From Roseiarcus sp963832305 (GTDB taxonomy: Bacteria; Pseudomonadota; Alphaproteobacteria; Rhizobiales; Beijerinckiaceae): a DNA stretch of 64,000 nt. The notes beneath the pieces are model-generated. The model saw nothing but the letters and a program-made list of their open reading frames with translations. It did not search any database and was not told the DNA's origin. The first letter of the stretch is position 1, and the number at the start of each line of letters is the position of its first letter. The position numbers and the translations under genes are program-made. Location: the NCBI GenBank assembly GCA_963832305.1, contig CAWHTU010000027.1, forward strand, positions 94,391 to 158,390, written 5' to 3'. Shown here piece by piece: positions 24,956-34,304 of this stretch.

Positions 24956-27900
24956 CTACCGCGCCGGCCGCTGCGCCGGAATTTCCTCCGCCTGCGCCGG
25001 CTCCGGCGCGCCGCCGCGGCTCGTCGTGCCGTCGATTGCTCCGAGTATCCGGCGCAAGATTCCGGGCGCGATCGCCGAGAGCGGATTGACCGTCAGCGTC
25101 GGCCCGCTCATCGCCCCGTGCACGCGATAGCTGACCCCGAAAACGCCGTCGTTCTCGCCGCCGCTCAAGAGCACGCCGACCAGCGGGATCTTGGTCAGCA
25201 TCGTGTTGACCTGATAGGCGGGCACGAATGACCCGCTGACGTCGATCTGGTTGTGCTCGAAATCGATCAGCCCCTGGGTGGTCAACCCCATGTAGGGATT
25301 GTAGATCACGGCGTCCTGGATCTTGAGCCGTCCGGGCGAGTGCTCGAACGAAGCTGTCATCCGCTGAAAGCGAATGACCGAGGGATCGATCGCGGCCGCG
25401 CCGTCCTCCGACGCGCGCGGCCGGCCGGCCGAGACCAGCTGGCGGAACGCCGGCTCGTCGCGCAGCACGAAGTTGGTGAGGGTCGCTTCGCCCGCGCTCG
25501 CGTCGCCTCTCGAACGCAACACGAGATCGAGGTTGCCGCCTTCGAGACGCGGATAGAGATCGGCGAAACGGGCGAGCGCGCCGGCGTCGCTGGTCGTGAG
25601 CCGCATTTCCCCGCCGCTTCCGGTCGCGGTGACGGCGCCGCCGCCGATCCGTCCGCGCAAGGTTCCGAGGCGCATCTCGCCGCCGCGGCGATGGGCCGTG
25701 AGTTCAATGTTGGCGATCGACTGTTTGTTGGCGCCCATGACGTTCGCGACGTTGATGTCGAGGTCGAGGTCCTTTGCGGCTTGGCCGGATGAGGTTCCGT
25801 CGAAGAACGATTTGACGGCGGCGCGCGCGTCCAGCGCCGCCCCGCGCACGGAGGCTTTAAGCAGGGTGGGACTGTTGACGACGTCGGCCCTGAAGTCGTC
25901 GCCGGGCGCGATGCGCGCCTGGGTGATCGTGGCGCTCTGGATGGCGCCGTCCGCGCCAGCCTGAGCCGACCCGCGCAACATCGGAACGCCCAGATCGATG
26001 GCGACATTGCTGAGAGAGGACCCCTCAGGCGCGGGCTTGACGACGAAAGTCGCCTTCCCCGGCTTTCCTGCCGCTTTCGACACGCCCGGGACAGGATTGT
26101 CGATGCTCGCGGGTGTGAGATCGATCTCGACCTCGGCGCTTGTGCGAGTGAGCGGCGCTTTGAGCTTGACCGGCAGCGTTCCCGTCAGCCACGAGCTGAA
26201 ATTCATGCCACGCTTGGCGCGTGCGGCGGCGTCGAGCGCAAAACTTATGGTCGCCGAGCCCTCATCGCCTGCCCCACGGTTGACCTCGATACGCGTTGCG
26301 GCGCCGAGGAGCATACCCTCGCCAACGATCTTCATGGATTCGCGATCGCCCTGGAACGCAGCCGTCGCAGCCTCGAGCTTTTCATCGGCAAGAAACTTGT
26401 CGATCTGAAGCTCCTTAAGGGTTCCGCTCGCGTGGAACTGGGTGTCGTCCGGACGCGCCGATTTCCCGAGCTTGAGATCGAGGGTGAGATCGCCTTCCGC
26501 TTGCCCCTTGACGCTCGACGGATCGATCGCGAGGCCCGCCTGGCGGCGCAACGGCTCGCGCATGAGCAGATCGGCCAGCAAGTCGGCGGTTCCGGTCATG
26601 TGGGCGTGGGAGGAAGCGTCGACGATTGGGCGCGGCGTGGTGTCGGCGATGCTGAACGCGAGGTCGCTCGCCTGCACCCGCCGCGTCGGCGAGAGAATCA
26701 TGAACGCTCGGTTGCCGGAGAGCGAGAATTCATGCCCGGTGAACGACCCCGACCCCTCGTCGGTCATCATCACCGGCAAGCCGGGCATAAGGTCGACGCC
26801 GACGTTGCGGGTGGTGAACTCGCCGTGAAGGCTCTCGCGCGGCAAACCGCGCTTATGCGCCATCGCGTCGAGGTCAGCGGCGGTCCAGTTGGCTTTCATC
26901 GTTCCCTGCAGCCGGCCGCCGTGCAGGTTCTGCGCGCACCATTCGCGCACGTCGGGATTGATGAATTGCGGCCACAGGCGGACGAGGTCGAGCGTCGCGC
27001 TGGGACCGGCCGCAAGATCGAGCTTGAGTGACGATCCGTCGCCGTCCGGAGCGGACTCCGCCTTGAGCGAAAGGTCGACCGTCGGCCCCCGGGCGGTGAG
27101 GCCGTCGATGATGAACCGTTGCGCCGCCTGCAGATAGCGCGTGTCGAGGACGATCAACTCAAGCTGGACCGGGTTCCCGCCCGCGCGCTCCGGGCTGAAT
27201 TGCGCGTCGCGCCCCTCGAGATGGGCGGTCCAGATCCGGTCGGCGTCCGTGGGCGGCGCGAGCGATCCTTGCATGTTCACATGCGTCAGGCCGGAGAGGA
27301 CTTCGAGCTTGTCGACGCGATAGCGCCGGGCGTCCTCATCCCAGGCGACAACGCCGCTCGCCTCGTCGATGAAAAACGGGGCCGCGTCGGGATTGTTGAA
27401 GCGCACGCGTCCCGCGCCGACGCTGAACCGGCCGGTGAAGGTTTGGAGCGTCGACTGCGGCGTGACCTCGGCGTCGATCCTGATCGCGATCGGCCCCTCG
27501 GCGGTCAGCGGCGGAGGCCGCTTGTCGAACGCCTGCAGGTCGGCGAGGCTCAAGTCGCGCGCTTGGACCGAAAGGGTCGGCGCGTCTCCGTCGGTAGCCT
27601 GCGCTGAGACGCTCCACGGCCCGGCGGGACCGGTCGCCGAGATCGTGGCGTCCGCGCGTGAGCCCGAACGGTCGAACACGACGGCGAAATCCTTGTAGAC
27701 GACCCGGCGTTGCGTCGCATCGTTCTGGATCTCGAAATTGCCGTTGGCGAGGGTCAGCCGGTCGAGCGCCTGGGCGGCGCCGGCCATGGCTTCGGCGGCG
27801 AAGCGGACAAAAACCGCCAGGTCGGGCGTCGCTCCGCCCTCGGGAGCCGCCCCCGGCAAGGAAATCGGAGTCGCGCCGAAATCGTTCGCGACGGCGAGTG

Positions 27901-28405
27901 AGAGCGCCCCATCGGCGGCGACCCTGAGGCGCAGGTCAAGCCCGTCGAGCTCGAGCCGTCTCACCTTCACGTCGAGCAGCGCCAGCGCGAACGGGTTGAG
28001 ACCGACCTTGCCGCTTGGGGCCGAGAGAACCGTCCTGCCGGCGGCGTCGCGCAGGGTGAGGCCCTTGAAACCCAGGCCTACGCCCCAGGAATCGTGCATG
28101 ACATAGGTCGGGCCGAGGGTGAGGGCGTAACTGTCGCCGACCCGCTCCCTCAACGAGGCTTCGATCTGGTCGTGCAGCCCTACCAGTCGGATTGGCCCGC
28201 GCGCCAGCACCGACGCCAGGATCAGCCCGCCGACGATGAACAGGGCTGCGGCGAATTCGACCGTTCGGAGACATATGTGCGCGATCCGTCCGGCGGTGAT
28301 CCTCCGCCAGCGCGACCGAAGACGTGGGCCCTCGGCGCCCGCCGCCATGTCGCGCACGGCGGCCCGGGCGCGCGCCCGCGGCGTCATGCTAAACCGTCCG
28401 ATCAA
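24956..28405 (-). CDS. AsmA-like/DUF3971 large envelope protein (YhdP-like)
   Basis: Very long protein of 1149 residues. An N-terminal membrane anchor lies at about 48-68 (TVEFAAALFIVGGLILASVL); the rest is periplasmic and rich in beta-strand repeats (GRFSVGAGRVRFNN, VNMQGSLAPP, LDLAAGPSATLDL). The C-terminal AsmA-like part (TTQGLIDFEHNQIDVSGSFVPAY through FGVSYRVHGAMSGPTLTVNPLSAIAPGIL) is diagnostic. Proteins of this class span the periplasm as grooves and are implicated in phospholipid transport to the outer membrane. The C-terminal tail after the last strand is Pro/Ala-rich and disordered. It converges on tyrS with a one-base gap. Confidence 0.85.
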   Translation of the reverse strand: MIGRFSMTPRARARAAVRDMAAGAEGPRLRSRWRRITAGRIAHICLRTVEFAAALFIVGGLILASVLARGPIRLVGLHDQIEASLRERVGDSYALTLGPTYVMHDSWGVGLGFKGLTLRDAAGRTVLSAPSGKVGLNPFALALLDVKVRRLELDGLDLRLRVAADGALSLAVANDFGATPISLPGAAPEGGATPDLAVFVRFAAEAMAGAAQALDRLTLANGNFEIQNDATQRRVVYKDFAVVFDRSGSRADATISATGPAGPWSVSAQATDGDAPTLSVQARDLSLADLQAFDKRPPPLTAEGPIAIRIDAEVTPQSTLQTFTGRFSVGAGRVRFNNPDAAPFFIDEASGVVAWDEDARRYRVDKLEVLSGLTHVNMQGSLAPPTDADRIWTAHLEGRDAQFSPERAGGNPVQLELIVLDTRYLQAAQRFIIDGLTARGPTVDLSLKAESAPDGDGSSLKLDLAAGPSATLDLVRLWPQFINPDVREWCAQNLHGGRLQGTMKANWTAADLDAMAHKRGLPRESLHGEFTTRNVGVDLMPGLPVMMTDEGSGSFTGHEFSLSGNRAFMILSPTRRVQASDLAFSIADTTPRPIVDASSHAHMTGTADLLADLLMREPLRRQAGLAIDPSSVKGQAEGDLTLDLKLGKSARPDDTQFHASGTLKELQIDKFLADEKLEAATAAFQGDRESMKIVGEGMLLGAATRIEVNRGAGDEGSATISFALDAAARAKRGMNFSSWLTGTLPVKLKAPLTRTSAEVEIDLTPASIDNPVPGVSKAAGKPGKATFVVKPAPEGSSLSNVAIDLGVPMLRGSAQAGADGAIQSATITQARIAPGDDFRADVVNSPTLLKASVRGAALDARAAVKSFFDGTSSGQAAKDLDLDINVANVMGANKQSIANIELTAHRRGGEMRLGTLRGRIGGGAVTATGSGGEMRLTTSDAGALARFADLYPRLEGGNLDLVLRSRGDASAGEATLTNFVLRDEPAFRQLVSAGRPRASEDGAAAIDPSVIRFQRMTASFEHSPGRLKIQDAVIYNPYMGLTTQGLIDFEHNQIDVSGSFVPAYQVNTMLTKIPLVGVLLSGGENDGVFGVSYRVHGAMSGPTLTVNPLSAIAPGILRRILGAIDGTTSRGGAPEPAQAEEIPAQRPAR

Positions 28406-28599
28406 TAACGATCATCCTCCGTCGGCCGAACGCGATACACGCCATCTTAGGGGATTCGAAGGCGCGGCGCCTGCGCGACAGACGCTCGCTGCGGCTTGCT
28501 TCGATCCGCCGCTTGAAACGCCGGCCGCCGCGGGTCAATCTCGCCCGACGGTTCGGCCGTGACCGGACTGATCCCACAATGAGACAAAACGAGGGCGAT

Positions 28600-29070
28600 A
28601 TGGCGAAGGAACTGGCCGAGGGCGATCTCGCGCCCGAGTTCGAGCTGCCGACCGATGGCGGGGGACGCGCCCGCCTGTCCGATCTCAGGGGAAAGCCGGC
28701 GGTGATCTACTTCTACCCGAAGGACGACACTTCGGGCTGCACCGCCGAAGCAATCGCCTTCAACGCGCTGCGGGCCAAATTCGCCGCCGCCGGAACCACT
28801 GTCGTCGGCGTCTCTCCGGACAGCGCGGCGAGCCACGAGACGTTCAAGCGCAAGCACGACCTCAAGATTGCGCTCGCGGCCGACCCCGAACGGTCGGCGA
28901 TCGAGGCCTACGGCGTATGGAAGGAAAAAAGCATGTACGGCCGAAAGTATTTCGGCGTCGAGCGCTCGACCTTTCTCATCGACCGCAACGGCCGCCTCGC
29001 CAAGGTCTGGCGCAAGGTGAAGGTGCCTGGCCACGCGGAAGAGGTTCTGGCGGCGGCCAAGGCGCTGTAA
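28600..29070 (+). CDS. bcp: thioredoxin-dependent thiol peroxidase (Bcp/PrxQ)
   Basis: Peroxiredoxin of 156 residues that reduces peroxides using thioredoxin. The peroxidatic Cys47 lies in KDDTSGCTAEAIAF. The second cysteine that typical PrxQ enzymes place five residues later is replaced here (AEAIA), so it should work as a 1-Cys type or use another thiol. The remaining blocks VVGVSPDS, FKRKHDLKIALAADPE and ERSTFLIDRNG fit the family. The ATG at 28600 follows GAGGG; an ATG at 28579 would add seven residues. It is divergent from the AsmA-like gene. Confidence 0.92.
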   Translation: MAKELAEGDLAPEFELPTDGGGRARLSDLRGKPAVIYFYPKDDTSGCTAEAIAFNALRAKFAAAGTTVVGVSPDSAASHETFKRKHDLKIALAADPERSAIEAYGVWKEKSMYGRKYFGVERSTFLIDRNGRLAKVWRKVKVPGHAEEVLAAAKAL

Positions 29071-29164
29071 CTGGACCCGGGCTCAGCGGCGCGGTCAACG
29101 ATCTGCGCCGACGCGATTGAACGACGGACGCGAAAGCCGCGATTGCCGGCGCGGCGGCGAAGCG

Positions 29165-29192
29165 CAAAAAAAGGGCCGCCGGTGGGCGGCCC
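29165..29192 (-). terminator. rho-independent terminator of the interrupted PEP-CTERM gene
   Basis: On the minus strand GGGCCGCC-CACC-GGCGGCCC is followed by eight T residues. It lies 24 bp after the stop codon of the gene ending at 29216. Confidence 0.9.
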
Positions 29193-29215
29193 AACTCCTG
29201 AAACGAACTGGCGTT

Positions 29216-29932
29216 CTACTCTACGATCGAGAGCTTTGGCTTGGCTTTCCGCCAACCCGCAAAACCAAGCCCGGCGAAGCCAAGCAGCATCATCGCCCAG
29301 GTCGAAGCCTCGGGAACGCCCGACGAGAAAGCCTGACCATAGCCGAACGCTTCGCCATTCGCGCCCGGGAACAGGCTGAGGCTATATGCGGCGGGATGCG
29401 CCTCGGCGTAAAGGATGTCGCTGGCGATCAGCGCGTTGACCGCCGCCGAGCCGGTGACCGTCTCAGTATTGCCGTTCGTGTTGTACTCGATAGTCCAGAT
29501 CGCGCCGGCAATGCCGGCGTAAATGTCGGCGCTCCCCGTGCCCTTCGTGTAGTACGAATAGCCCAGATTCGCCAATGCCTGGATTTCGTCCGCTACCGTC
29601 GAGGAGAGCGGATTCCCGCCCGTGCCGGGTGGATTCTATGACGAGTCTGCGACGATCATCCCGGTCGTGTAGGAAAGCGGCGGGTCATACGCCTGGATAT
29701 TGATCGTATGGAACAGGTCGATGCAGAACACGGGCAGAGTGGTTCCGCCAGTGGTGGTCAGAAGAATGAGCCCGGTAAGCGCGCCGGTTGCATTGACGAA
29801 GCCCGAGAGATCGGTCGAATCGCCGGTGAATCCAACGTTGGTGATTTCAACATTCGCGGCGTTCGCGCCGGTAGCCGAAAGAACAGCCGCAAAGGCTGCG
29901 GCGGACGCGACTGCGAGTACACGTTCCTTCAT
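29216..29932 (-). pseudogene. PEP-CTERM sorting-domain protein interrupted by an in-frame TAG
   Basis: The frame is continuous from the ATG at 29932 (GGGGAGG ribosome-binding site) to the stop at 29216 except for one TAG at 29636-29638. The 5' part has a signal peptide (MKERVLAVASAAAFAAVLSA) and the motif PVFCIDLFHTINI. The 3' part ends in the PEP-CTERM tail VPEASTWAMMLLGFAGLGFAGWRK. Sequence right after the TAG (NPPGTGGNPLSSTVADEI) continues sensibly in frame. Intact, it would be exported, processed and cell-surface- or matrix-associated, probably with an exosortase encoded elsewhere. Nonsense mutation, consensus error or readthrough are all possible. A good terminator follows. Confidence 0.85.
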
Positions 29933-30316
29933 TTGAACCTCCCCTTTCAAGGAAATCGCGAAACCAAAATCTTCGACCGCGTGTTTTTGCTACCTTGTTT
30001 GCCGGCTTGGCGACGCGCTTTCGGTTGTAGTCAATCCAGCAGTCCATTGTCTTTTACCTTCCGGCTGTCGGCCACGAAATGAGCCGTTCCTCAGCGGAAG
30101 TGAGCATTTTCTGCAGTTTTTATATCCAGGCTGCAGAAGAATAATTGATATTCCAACTGCGTAATGGAAGTCAAGTTGCGCCCTCCAGGTTGCAACAGAA
30201 TCGTTTTGGAAGGGGTTCGCGGCGCGGTCGCCCGCGATTGAAGCGAGGCCGTCCGGCTCAGCTAGAATCGCCGAAGTTCCCCAAGGGAATCCGGGCTTTG
30301 CGATCCGTTAACCTTA
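29933..30316. other. intergenic region upstream of the M23 peptidase
   Basis: No gene is supported here. The region separates divergent genes and is AT-richer than average. It contains one inverted repeat at 30109-30138, listed separately. Confidence 0.6.
30109..30138. promoter_or_regulatory. inverted repeat with CTGCAG arms
   Basis: TTCTGCAG and CTGCAGAA (8-bp arms) flank a 14-bp AT-rich spacer. The spacing suits a dimeric regulator. It lies about 180 bp before the M23 gene. No regulator can be named. Confidence 0.4.
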
Positions 30317-31738
30317 ATGAGGTTTGCTTCGCGATCGGGGCCGCCCCTGTTCGCCGGGCTGGAGCGCTGGTTGATGTCGCTGCGAGAGGGCTATTCGGAG
30401 CCGGGGCTGCCGACGACCCACTATTTTCTGTCGCTGTCGCGAGGCGATGCGATCCGGACCATCGTGCTGCGCCCGGTGGGGCTGTGGATGGTCGCGGGCC
30501 TCGTGGCGTTCCTCATCGTCTGGGCCGCCGCTGTCAGCGCCTATCTCGCCTTCCACGACGACCTCCTCTCGGTCATGGTCGCGCGGCAGGCGGAAATGAG
30601 GAGCGCCTACGAGCGCCGCCTCGCCGAAGCCGGCGCCCGGATCGACGAGGCCGCAAGCGGCAGGGAGCTCGACCTCAAGTCGTTCGCGGGCAAGCTCAAC
30701 GAACTCATGTCCCGGCAGGGCCGGCTCGAAAAGCGCGGCGCGATCGTCGCCGCGCTCGCCGCCGAAACCAACTCGCGCGTGAAGTCTGCGCGAGCTGGGT
30801 CCCCCGCCGACGCGCTCGGCGCGATCCAGGCTCTCGCGCCCGCCGCCGAGGCCGAACGAAGCCCGCCGACAGCGCCCGCCTATGCGCCTCTCGCCAGCCC
30901 CCCCGTCGAGCCGCGCTCGATCAAGCCGCATCCGATCGACGAGGAGGACGCCCCCGTCGGCGCGGTCACCGGAGAGGCGCGGCCGGCGGCTGCAGCAGCC
31001 CCGCTAGCCGCCGACGATCCCGATCCCGCGGCGCGCCTCGCCATCCTCGACCGTTCGCTTGAGCGCATGGACAATGGCCAGATGAAGGCTCTCGCCGCGA
31101 TCGACCGCTCGGCCGAGCGCGCCGCCGCGCGCGATGCGGCGGTCGTCGCCAGGACCGGCCTCGATCCCGCGAAGCTGACGGCCCCGCGCGGCGCGGGCGG
31201 CGTCGGCGGGCCCTTCATCCCGGCGGAGATCGATCCGAAAGCGCCCGCGTTCGAGCTGGCGCTGACCCGGACCGCCCGCGACGTCGCCACGGCCGAGCGC
31301 CTCAAGGCGCTGATGCCGTTCGTGCCGGTGCGGATGCCCCTTTTTGGCGACGCCAGCATCAGCTCGCCGTTCGGCTATCGGGCCGATCCCTTCCTCGGCC
31401 GCCTCGCGCTCCATCCGGGGGTCGATCTCACCGAGGCCTGGGGGGCCGAGATCCACGCGACAGGCGCCGGACGCGTCACCCATGCCGGACCAATGGGCGG
31501 CTACGGAAACATGGTCGAGATCGATCACGGCAATGGCCTCGTCACGCGATACGCGCATATGTCGAAGGTCACGGTCGAGGAAGGGCAGGACGTCGCCCAG
31601 GGCGCGGTGTTGGGCAAGATGGGCTCGAGCGGCCGCTCGACCGGGCCGCACCTCCACTATGAAGTTCGCGTCGACGGCGAGCCGGTCGATCCCGAGCGCT
31701 ATCTGCGCGCCGGCGCCGACCTCACGGCGGCGGAATAG
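30317..31738 (+). CDS. M23 family metallopeptidase with N-terminal membrane anchor
   Basis: Protein of 473 residues. A transmembrane helix lies at about 54-78. A periplasmic region with coiled-coil character (ARQAEMRSAYERRLAEAGARIDEA) and a Pro/Ala-rich middle follow. The LytM/M23 domain is at about 345-460 with the zinc-site elements RADPFLGRLALHPGVDLTEAWG and PHLHYEVR (His-x-His). It may cleave cross-links in peptidoglycan or act as a catalytically silent division or envelope regulator. The zinc residues look intact. The start ATG at 30317 has only a weak ribosome-binding site; the next in-frame ATG is 19 codons on. Confidence 0.88.
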   Translation: MRFASRSGPPLFAGLERWLMSLREGYSEPGLPTTHYFLSLSRGDAIRTIVLRPVGLWMVAGLVAFLIVWAAAVSAYLAFHDDLLSVMVARQAEMRSAYERRLAEAGARIDEAASGRELDLKSFAGKLNELMSRQGRLEKRGAIVAALAAETNSRVKSARAGSPADALGAIQALAPAAEAERSPPTAPAYAPLASPPVEPRSIKPHPIDEEDAPVGAVTGEARPAAAAAPLAADDPDPAARLAILDRSLERMDNGQMKALAAIDRSAERAAARDAAVVARTGLDPAKLTAPRGAGGVGGPFIPAEIDPKAPAFELALTRTARDVATAERLKALMPFVPVRMPLFGDASISSPFGYRADPFLGRLALHPGVDLTEAWGAEIHATGAGRVTHAGPMGGYGNMVEIDHGNGLVTRYAHMSKVTVEEGQDVAQGAVLGKMGSSGRSTGPHLHYEVRVDGEPVDPERYLRAGADLTAAE

Positions 31739-31788
31739 CGCGCCCAACGCGGTTCCGCTTTCGCAGGGAGGCCGGTAAACAGGACCGC

Positions 31789-33033
31789 ATGGACGTCCTT
31801 TTGTTCCGGGCGCTCGCGCTTCTTGGCCTCGCGATTCTGGTCGCGCTGGCGGCGCGGCGTCTCAGCCTGCCCTACACGGTCGGCCTCGTTCTGGCGGGGA
31901 CCGCGCTCGCCTTGACCCGCAGCCAGGCGGGCCTCGCGCTCACCCACGACCTGATCTTCGACGTCGTGTTGCCGCCGCTCCTGTTCGAGGCGGCGCTGAA
32001 CCTCAGCTGGAGCGAACTCAAGCGCGATCTCGTTCCTGTGGTCGCGCTCTCGACTATCGGCGTTGTGCTCTGCGCGCTGGTGGTGGCGGGCGGGCTGGCG
32101 CTATGGCTCGGCTGGCCGCTCGAATCCGCGCTGGTCTTCGGGGCGCTGATCGGCGCGACCGACCCGATCGCGGTCATCGCGCTGCTCAGGGAAGCGGGCG
32201 TGACCGGCCGGCTCAGGCTGCTCATCGAGGCCGAGAGCCTGTTCAACGACGGCGTCGCCGCGGTCCTGTTCACGCTCATTCTCGTATGGGCGGCCCATGA
32301 CTCGCAAAGCGCACAAGGGCCGCTCACCGCGCTGGCGACTTTCGCCGTCGTCGCCGGCGGCGGCCTTGCCGCCGGATTTGGCGTCGGACTGATCGCGGTC
32401 ATGATCGCCGGCGCCACCGACGATCATCTGGTCGAGACGGCGCTGACCGCGGTCGCCGCCTTCGGCTCGTTCCTCATCGCCGAACATTTCGGCGCGTCCG
32501 GCGTGCTGGCGACCGTCGCCGCCGGCATGACAATGGGCAACATCGGGGTTCTCACGCCGAAAGAGCGCTTCGGCCTTTCGCTGACGCCGCACGGGCGCGC
32601 GTTCGTGCTCGAGTTCTGGGAGTTCGCCGCCTTCCTCGCCAATTCGCTGGTCTTCCTGCTGATCGGCTCGGCGTTGGCCACGATCGACTTCGCCCGCGAA
32701 GGCATGTTCGCACTCGCGTTGGTGATTGCGCTGTCCGTCGCTGGGCGGGCCTTCGCCGTCTATCCGGTCTGCCTTGTCTTCGCACGCACGCGCTGGGCGA
32801 TCCCGCTCAACCAGCAACATCTCATGTGGTGGGGGGGCCTGCGCGGCGCGCTCGCCTTGGCGCTCGCGCTGTCCCTGCCCGCCGACCTGCCGCTGCGCGA
32901 TGACATTCTCATCTCCGCCTTCGCCGTGGTCGCCTTCTCGGTCATCGTCCAGGGACTGACGGCGCCGCTGGCGCTGAGAGCGCTCGGGGTCGTGCGCGCA
33001 AAGTCAACCACGGCGGGGCGAACAAGCTTCTAG
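31789..33033 (+). CDS. Na+/H+ antiporter, CPA1 (NhaP-like) family
   Basis: Inner-membrane cation/proton antiporter of 414 residues with about 12 hydrophobic helices. The ion-binding segment GATDPIAVIALL has Asp125, and SLFNDGVAAVLF has the Asn-Asp pair expected of electroneutral CPA1 antiporters. It would export Na+ or K+ in exchange for protons. There is no cytosolic C-terminal regulatory tail, so it is the short bacterial form. It follows the M23 gene after 50 bp. Confidence 0.92.
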   Translation: MDVLLFRALALLGLAILVALAARRLSLPYTVGLVLAGTALALTRSQAGLALTHDLIFDVVLPPLLFEAALNLSWSELKRDLVPVVALSTIGVVLCALVVAGGLALWLGWPLESALVFGALIGATDPIAVIALLREAGVTGRLRLLIEAESLFNDGVAAVLFTLILVWAAHDSQSAQGPLTALATFAVVAGGGLAAGFGVGLIAVMIAGATDDHLVETALTAVAAFGSFLIAEHFGASGVLATVAAGMTMGNIGVLTPKERFGLSLTPHGRAFVLEFWEFAAFLANSLVFLLIGSALATIDFAREGMFALALVIALSVAGRAFAVYPVCLVFARTRWAIPLNQQHLMWWGGLRGALALALALSLPADLPLRDDILISAFAVVAFSVIVQGLTAPLALRALGVVRAKSTTAGRTSF

Positions 33034-33061
33034 CTATCCGGACGCTCCGCCGCCGTAGTTG

Positions 33062-34096
33062 CTACGCGAGCTTGATCCACTTCGCGGCGGGACCGACGCC
33101 GCCGACTTTGCAGAAAAAGAGGTCGCCGCCGCTGTCGACGAAGAACTCGCCGATCTGATGGCTGCCCGTGGTCGGGGCGCCGCTTGTGCTTGCGGGCTCG
33201 ATTCGCAACGGCGCGAGGCCGCCTCTGAAACTCGCCCCCAGCCCATGATCGCTCGCCCCGGCGACGCCAACGCCCTGCGCCGAGTTGCAGCGGCCAAACA
33301 CGCCAAAGGCTAACCCGCTTTCGTTCGAGTTGAAGCCATAAACGCCGCTCTTGACCTTGGCGTCGCTCAACCCGACCACCGCGTCGTTGTAACGGCTGTG
33401 ACCCCTGACCCCGACCCCGAGCGACGATTCTCCGCCGACGCCTGCGCCTTCGTCGGCGTCGCAGCGGCCGAAGACGCCGTTGCCGACGCCCGCTTCGCGC
33501 GAATTGAAGCCAAACACGCCGCTCTTGCTGGCGCCGTCGCTCAGCCCGACCACGCCGTCATTTCCGCCGCTATGCGCCCGCGCGCCGACGCCGAACGCCG
33601 ACTCGGCCCCGACCCCTGCACCGCCGGCGGTGTCGCAACGGCCAAAGACGCCGAAACTGGCGACATCCGGGCTCTGCAGGGCGAGCGAGTTGAAGCCGAA
33701 GACCCCGCTCCTCGACCGAGCGTCCGATGTGCCCACCACGCCGTCGGCGATTCCGCCCGCAATGCCTCGCACGCCGACCCCGCCCTGCGCCAAATCTTGC
33801 GAATCCGGAAACGGCTGTCCCCCGATCCCGAGGACCCCGACGCCCGAGGCGTCGGGATTCATCGATTGTCCTCCAAGACCCAAGACGCCAGTCCCGCCCA
33901 GGAGCCCGAGCCCCTGGATTCCGTCCAGCCTGACCTCGGGCGTTTCGTAGTTGAGGCTCGACGGCCCGACCCTGAAGATCACGGTCCCGGTGAATTCGCT
34001 CGGGCGAAAATTCTCGAATTTGAAGCTCGCCACCAGATCAGTCGTGTTGGAGGCTGTGGTGATCCCTCCCGCTGTCAGCGAATCGCCCGTCGGCAT
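33062..34096 (-). CDS. Gly-rich repeat protein, function unknown
   Basis: Protein of 344 residues without a signal peptide or membrane span. Three copies of a roughly 60-residue unit occur (SGVFGFNS...GVFGRCD...GAGVG.ES..GVG.R.HS..ND.VVGLSD), preceded by shorter G-V-L-G-x-G-G repeats. The spacing of G-V-x-G steps suggests a beta-solenoid or a trimeric tail-fibre-like rod. Each unit has a single cysteine in FGRC. The C-terminus (GSHQIGEFFVDSGGDLFFCK through AAKWIKLA) resembles the end of repeat proteins of this kind. The ATG at 34096 follows GGAGGGG. It lies downstream of, and on the same strand as, the choice-of-anchor-A PEP-CTERM gene, beyond that gene's terminator. I do not recognise a function. 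Confidence 0.75.
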   Translation of the reverse strand: MPTGDSLTAGGITTASNTTDLVASFKFENFRPSEFTGTVIFRVGPSSLNYETPEVRLDGIQGLGLLGGTGVLGLGGQSMNPDASGVGVLGIGGQPFPDSQDLAQGGVGVRGIAGGIADGVVGTSDARSRSGVFGFNSLALQSPDVASFGVFGRCDTAGGAGVGAESAFGVGARAHSGGNDGVVGLSDGASKSGVFGFNSREAGVGNGVFGRCDADEGAGVGGESSLGVGVRGHSRYNDAVVGLSDAKVKSGVYGFNSNESGLAFGVFGRCNSAQGVGVAGASDHGLGASFRGGLAPLRIEPASTSGAPTTGSHQIGEFFVDSGGDLFFCKVGGVGPAAKWIKLA

Positions 34097-34245
34097 GGTC
34101 CCCTCCAATTTTTCAGGCGCTTGCCCAGCGCCTCTCTCTCTTTACGCGAATTCCGTGGCCGTCGCCAATTTCAACTCTGGCGCGGAGAGACCACGCGCCT
34201 GGCGGATTCCATTCCCAGCGCGGCGCGCTCCGGGCGCGAGCTCCC

Positions 34246-34281
34246 AAAACGACGAAGGCCGCGGCAGAACCGCGGCCTTCG
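34246..34281 (-). terminator. rho-independent terminator of the choice-of-anchor-A gene
   Basis: A perfect 12-bp stem (CGAAGGCCGCGG with its complement, five-base loop) is followed on the minus strand by TCGTCGTTTT. It lies 24 bp after the stop codon at 34305. Confidence 0.85.
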
Positions 34282-34304
34282 CATGCAAGTAACGATGGGG
34301 ACGA

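Noticed and set aside
30145..31062. Plus-strand Arg-rich open frame overlapping the M23 peptidase
   Set aside because: Another frame of the same DNA; the M23 frame has a membrane helix and the complete zinc site.
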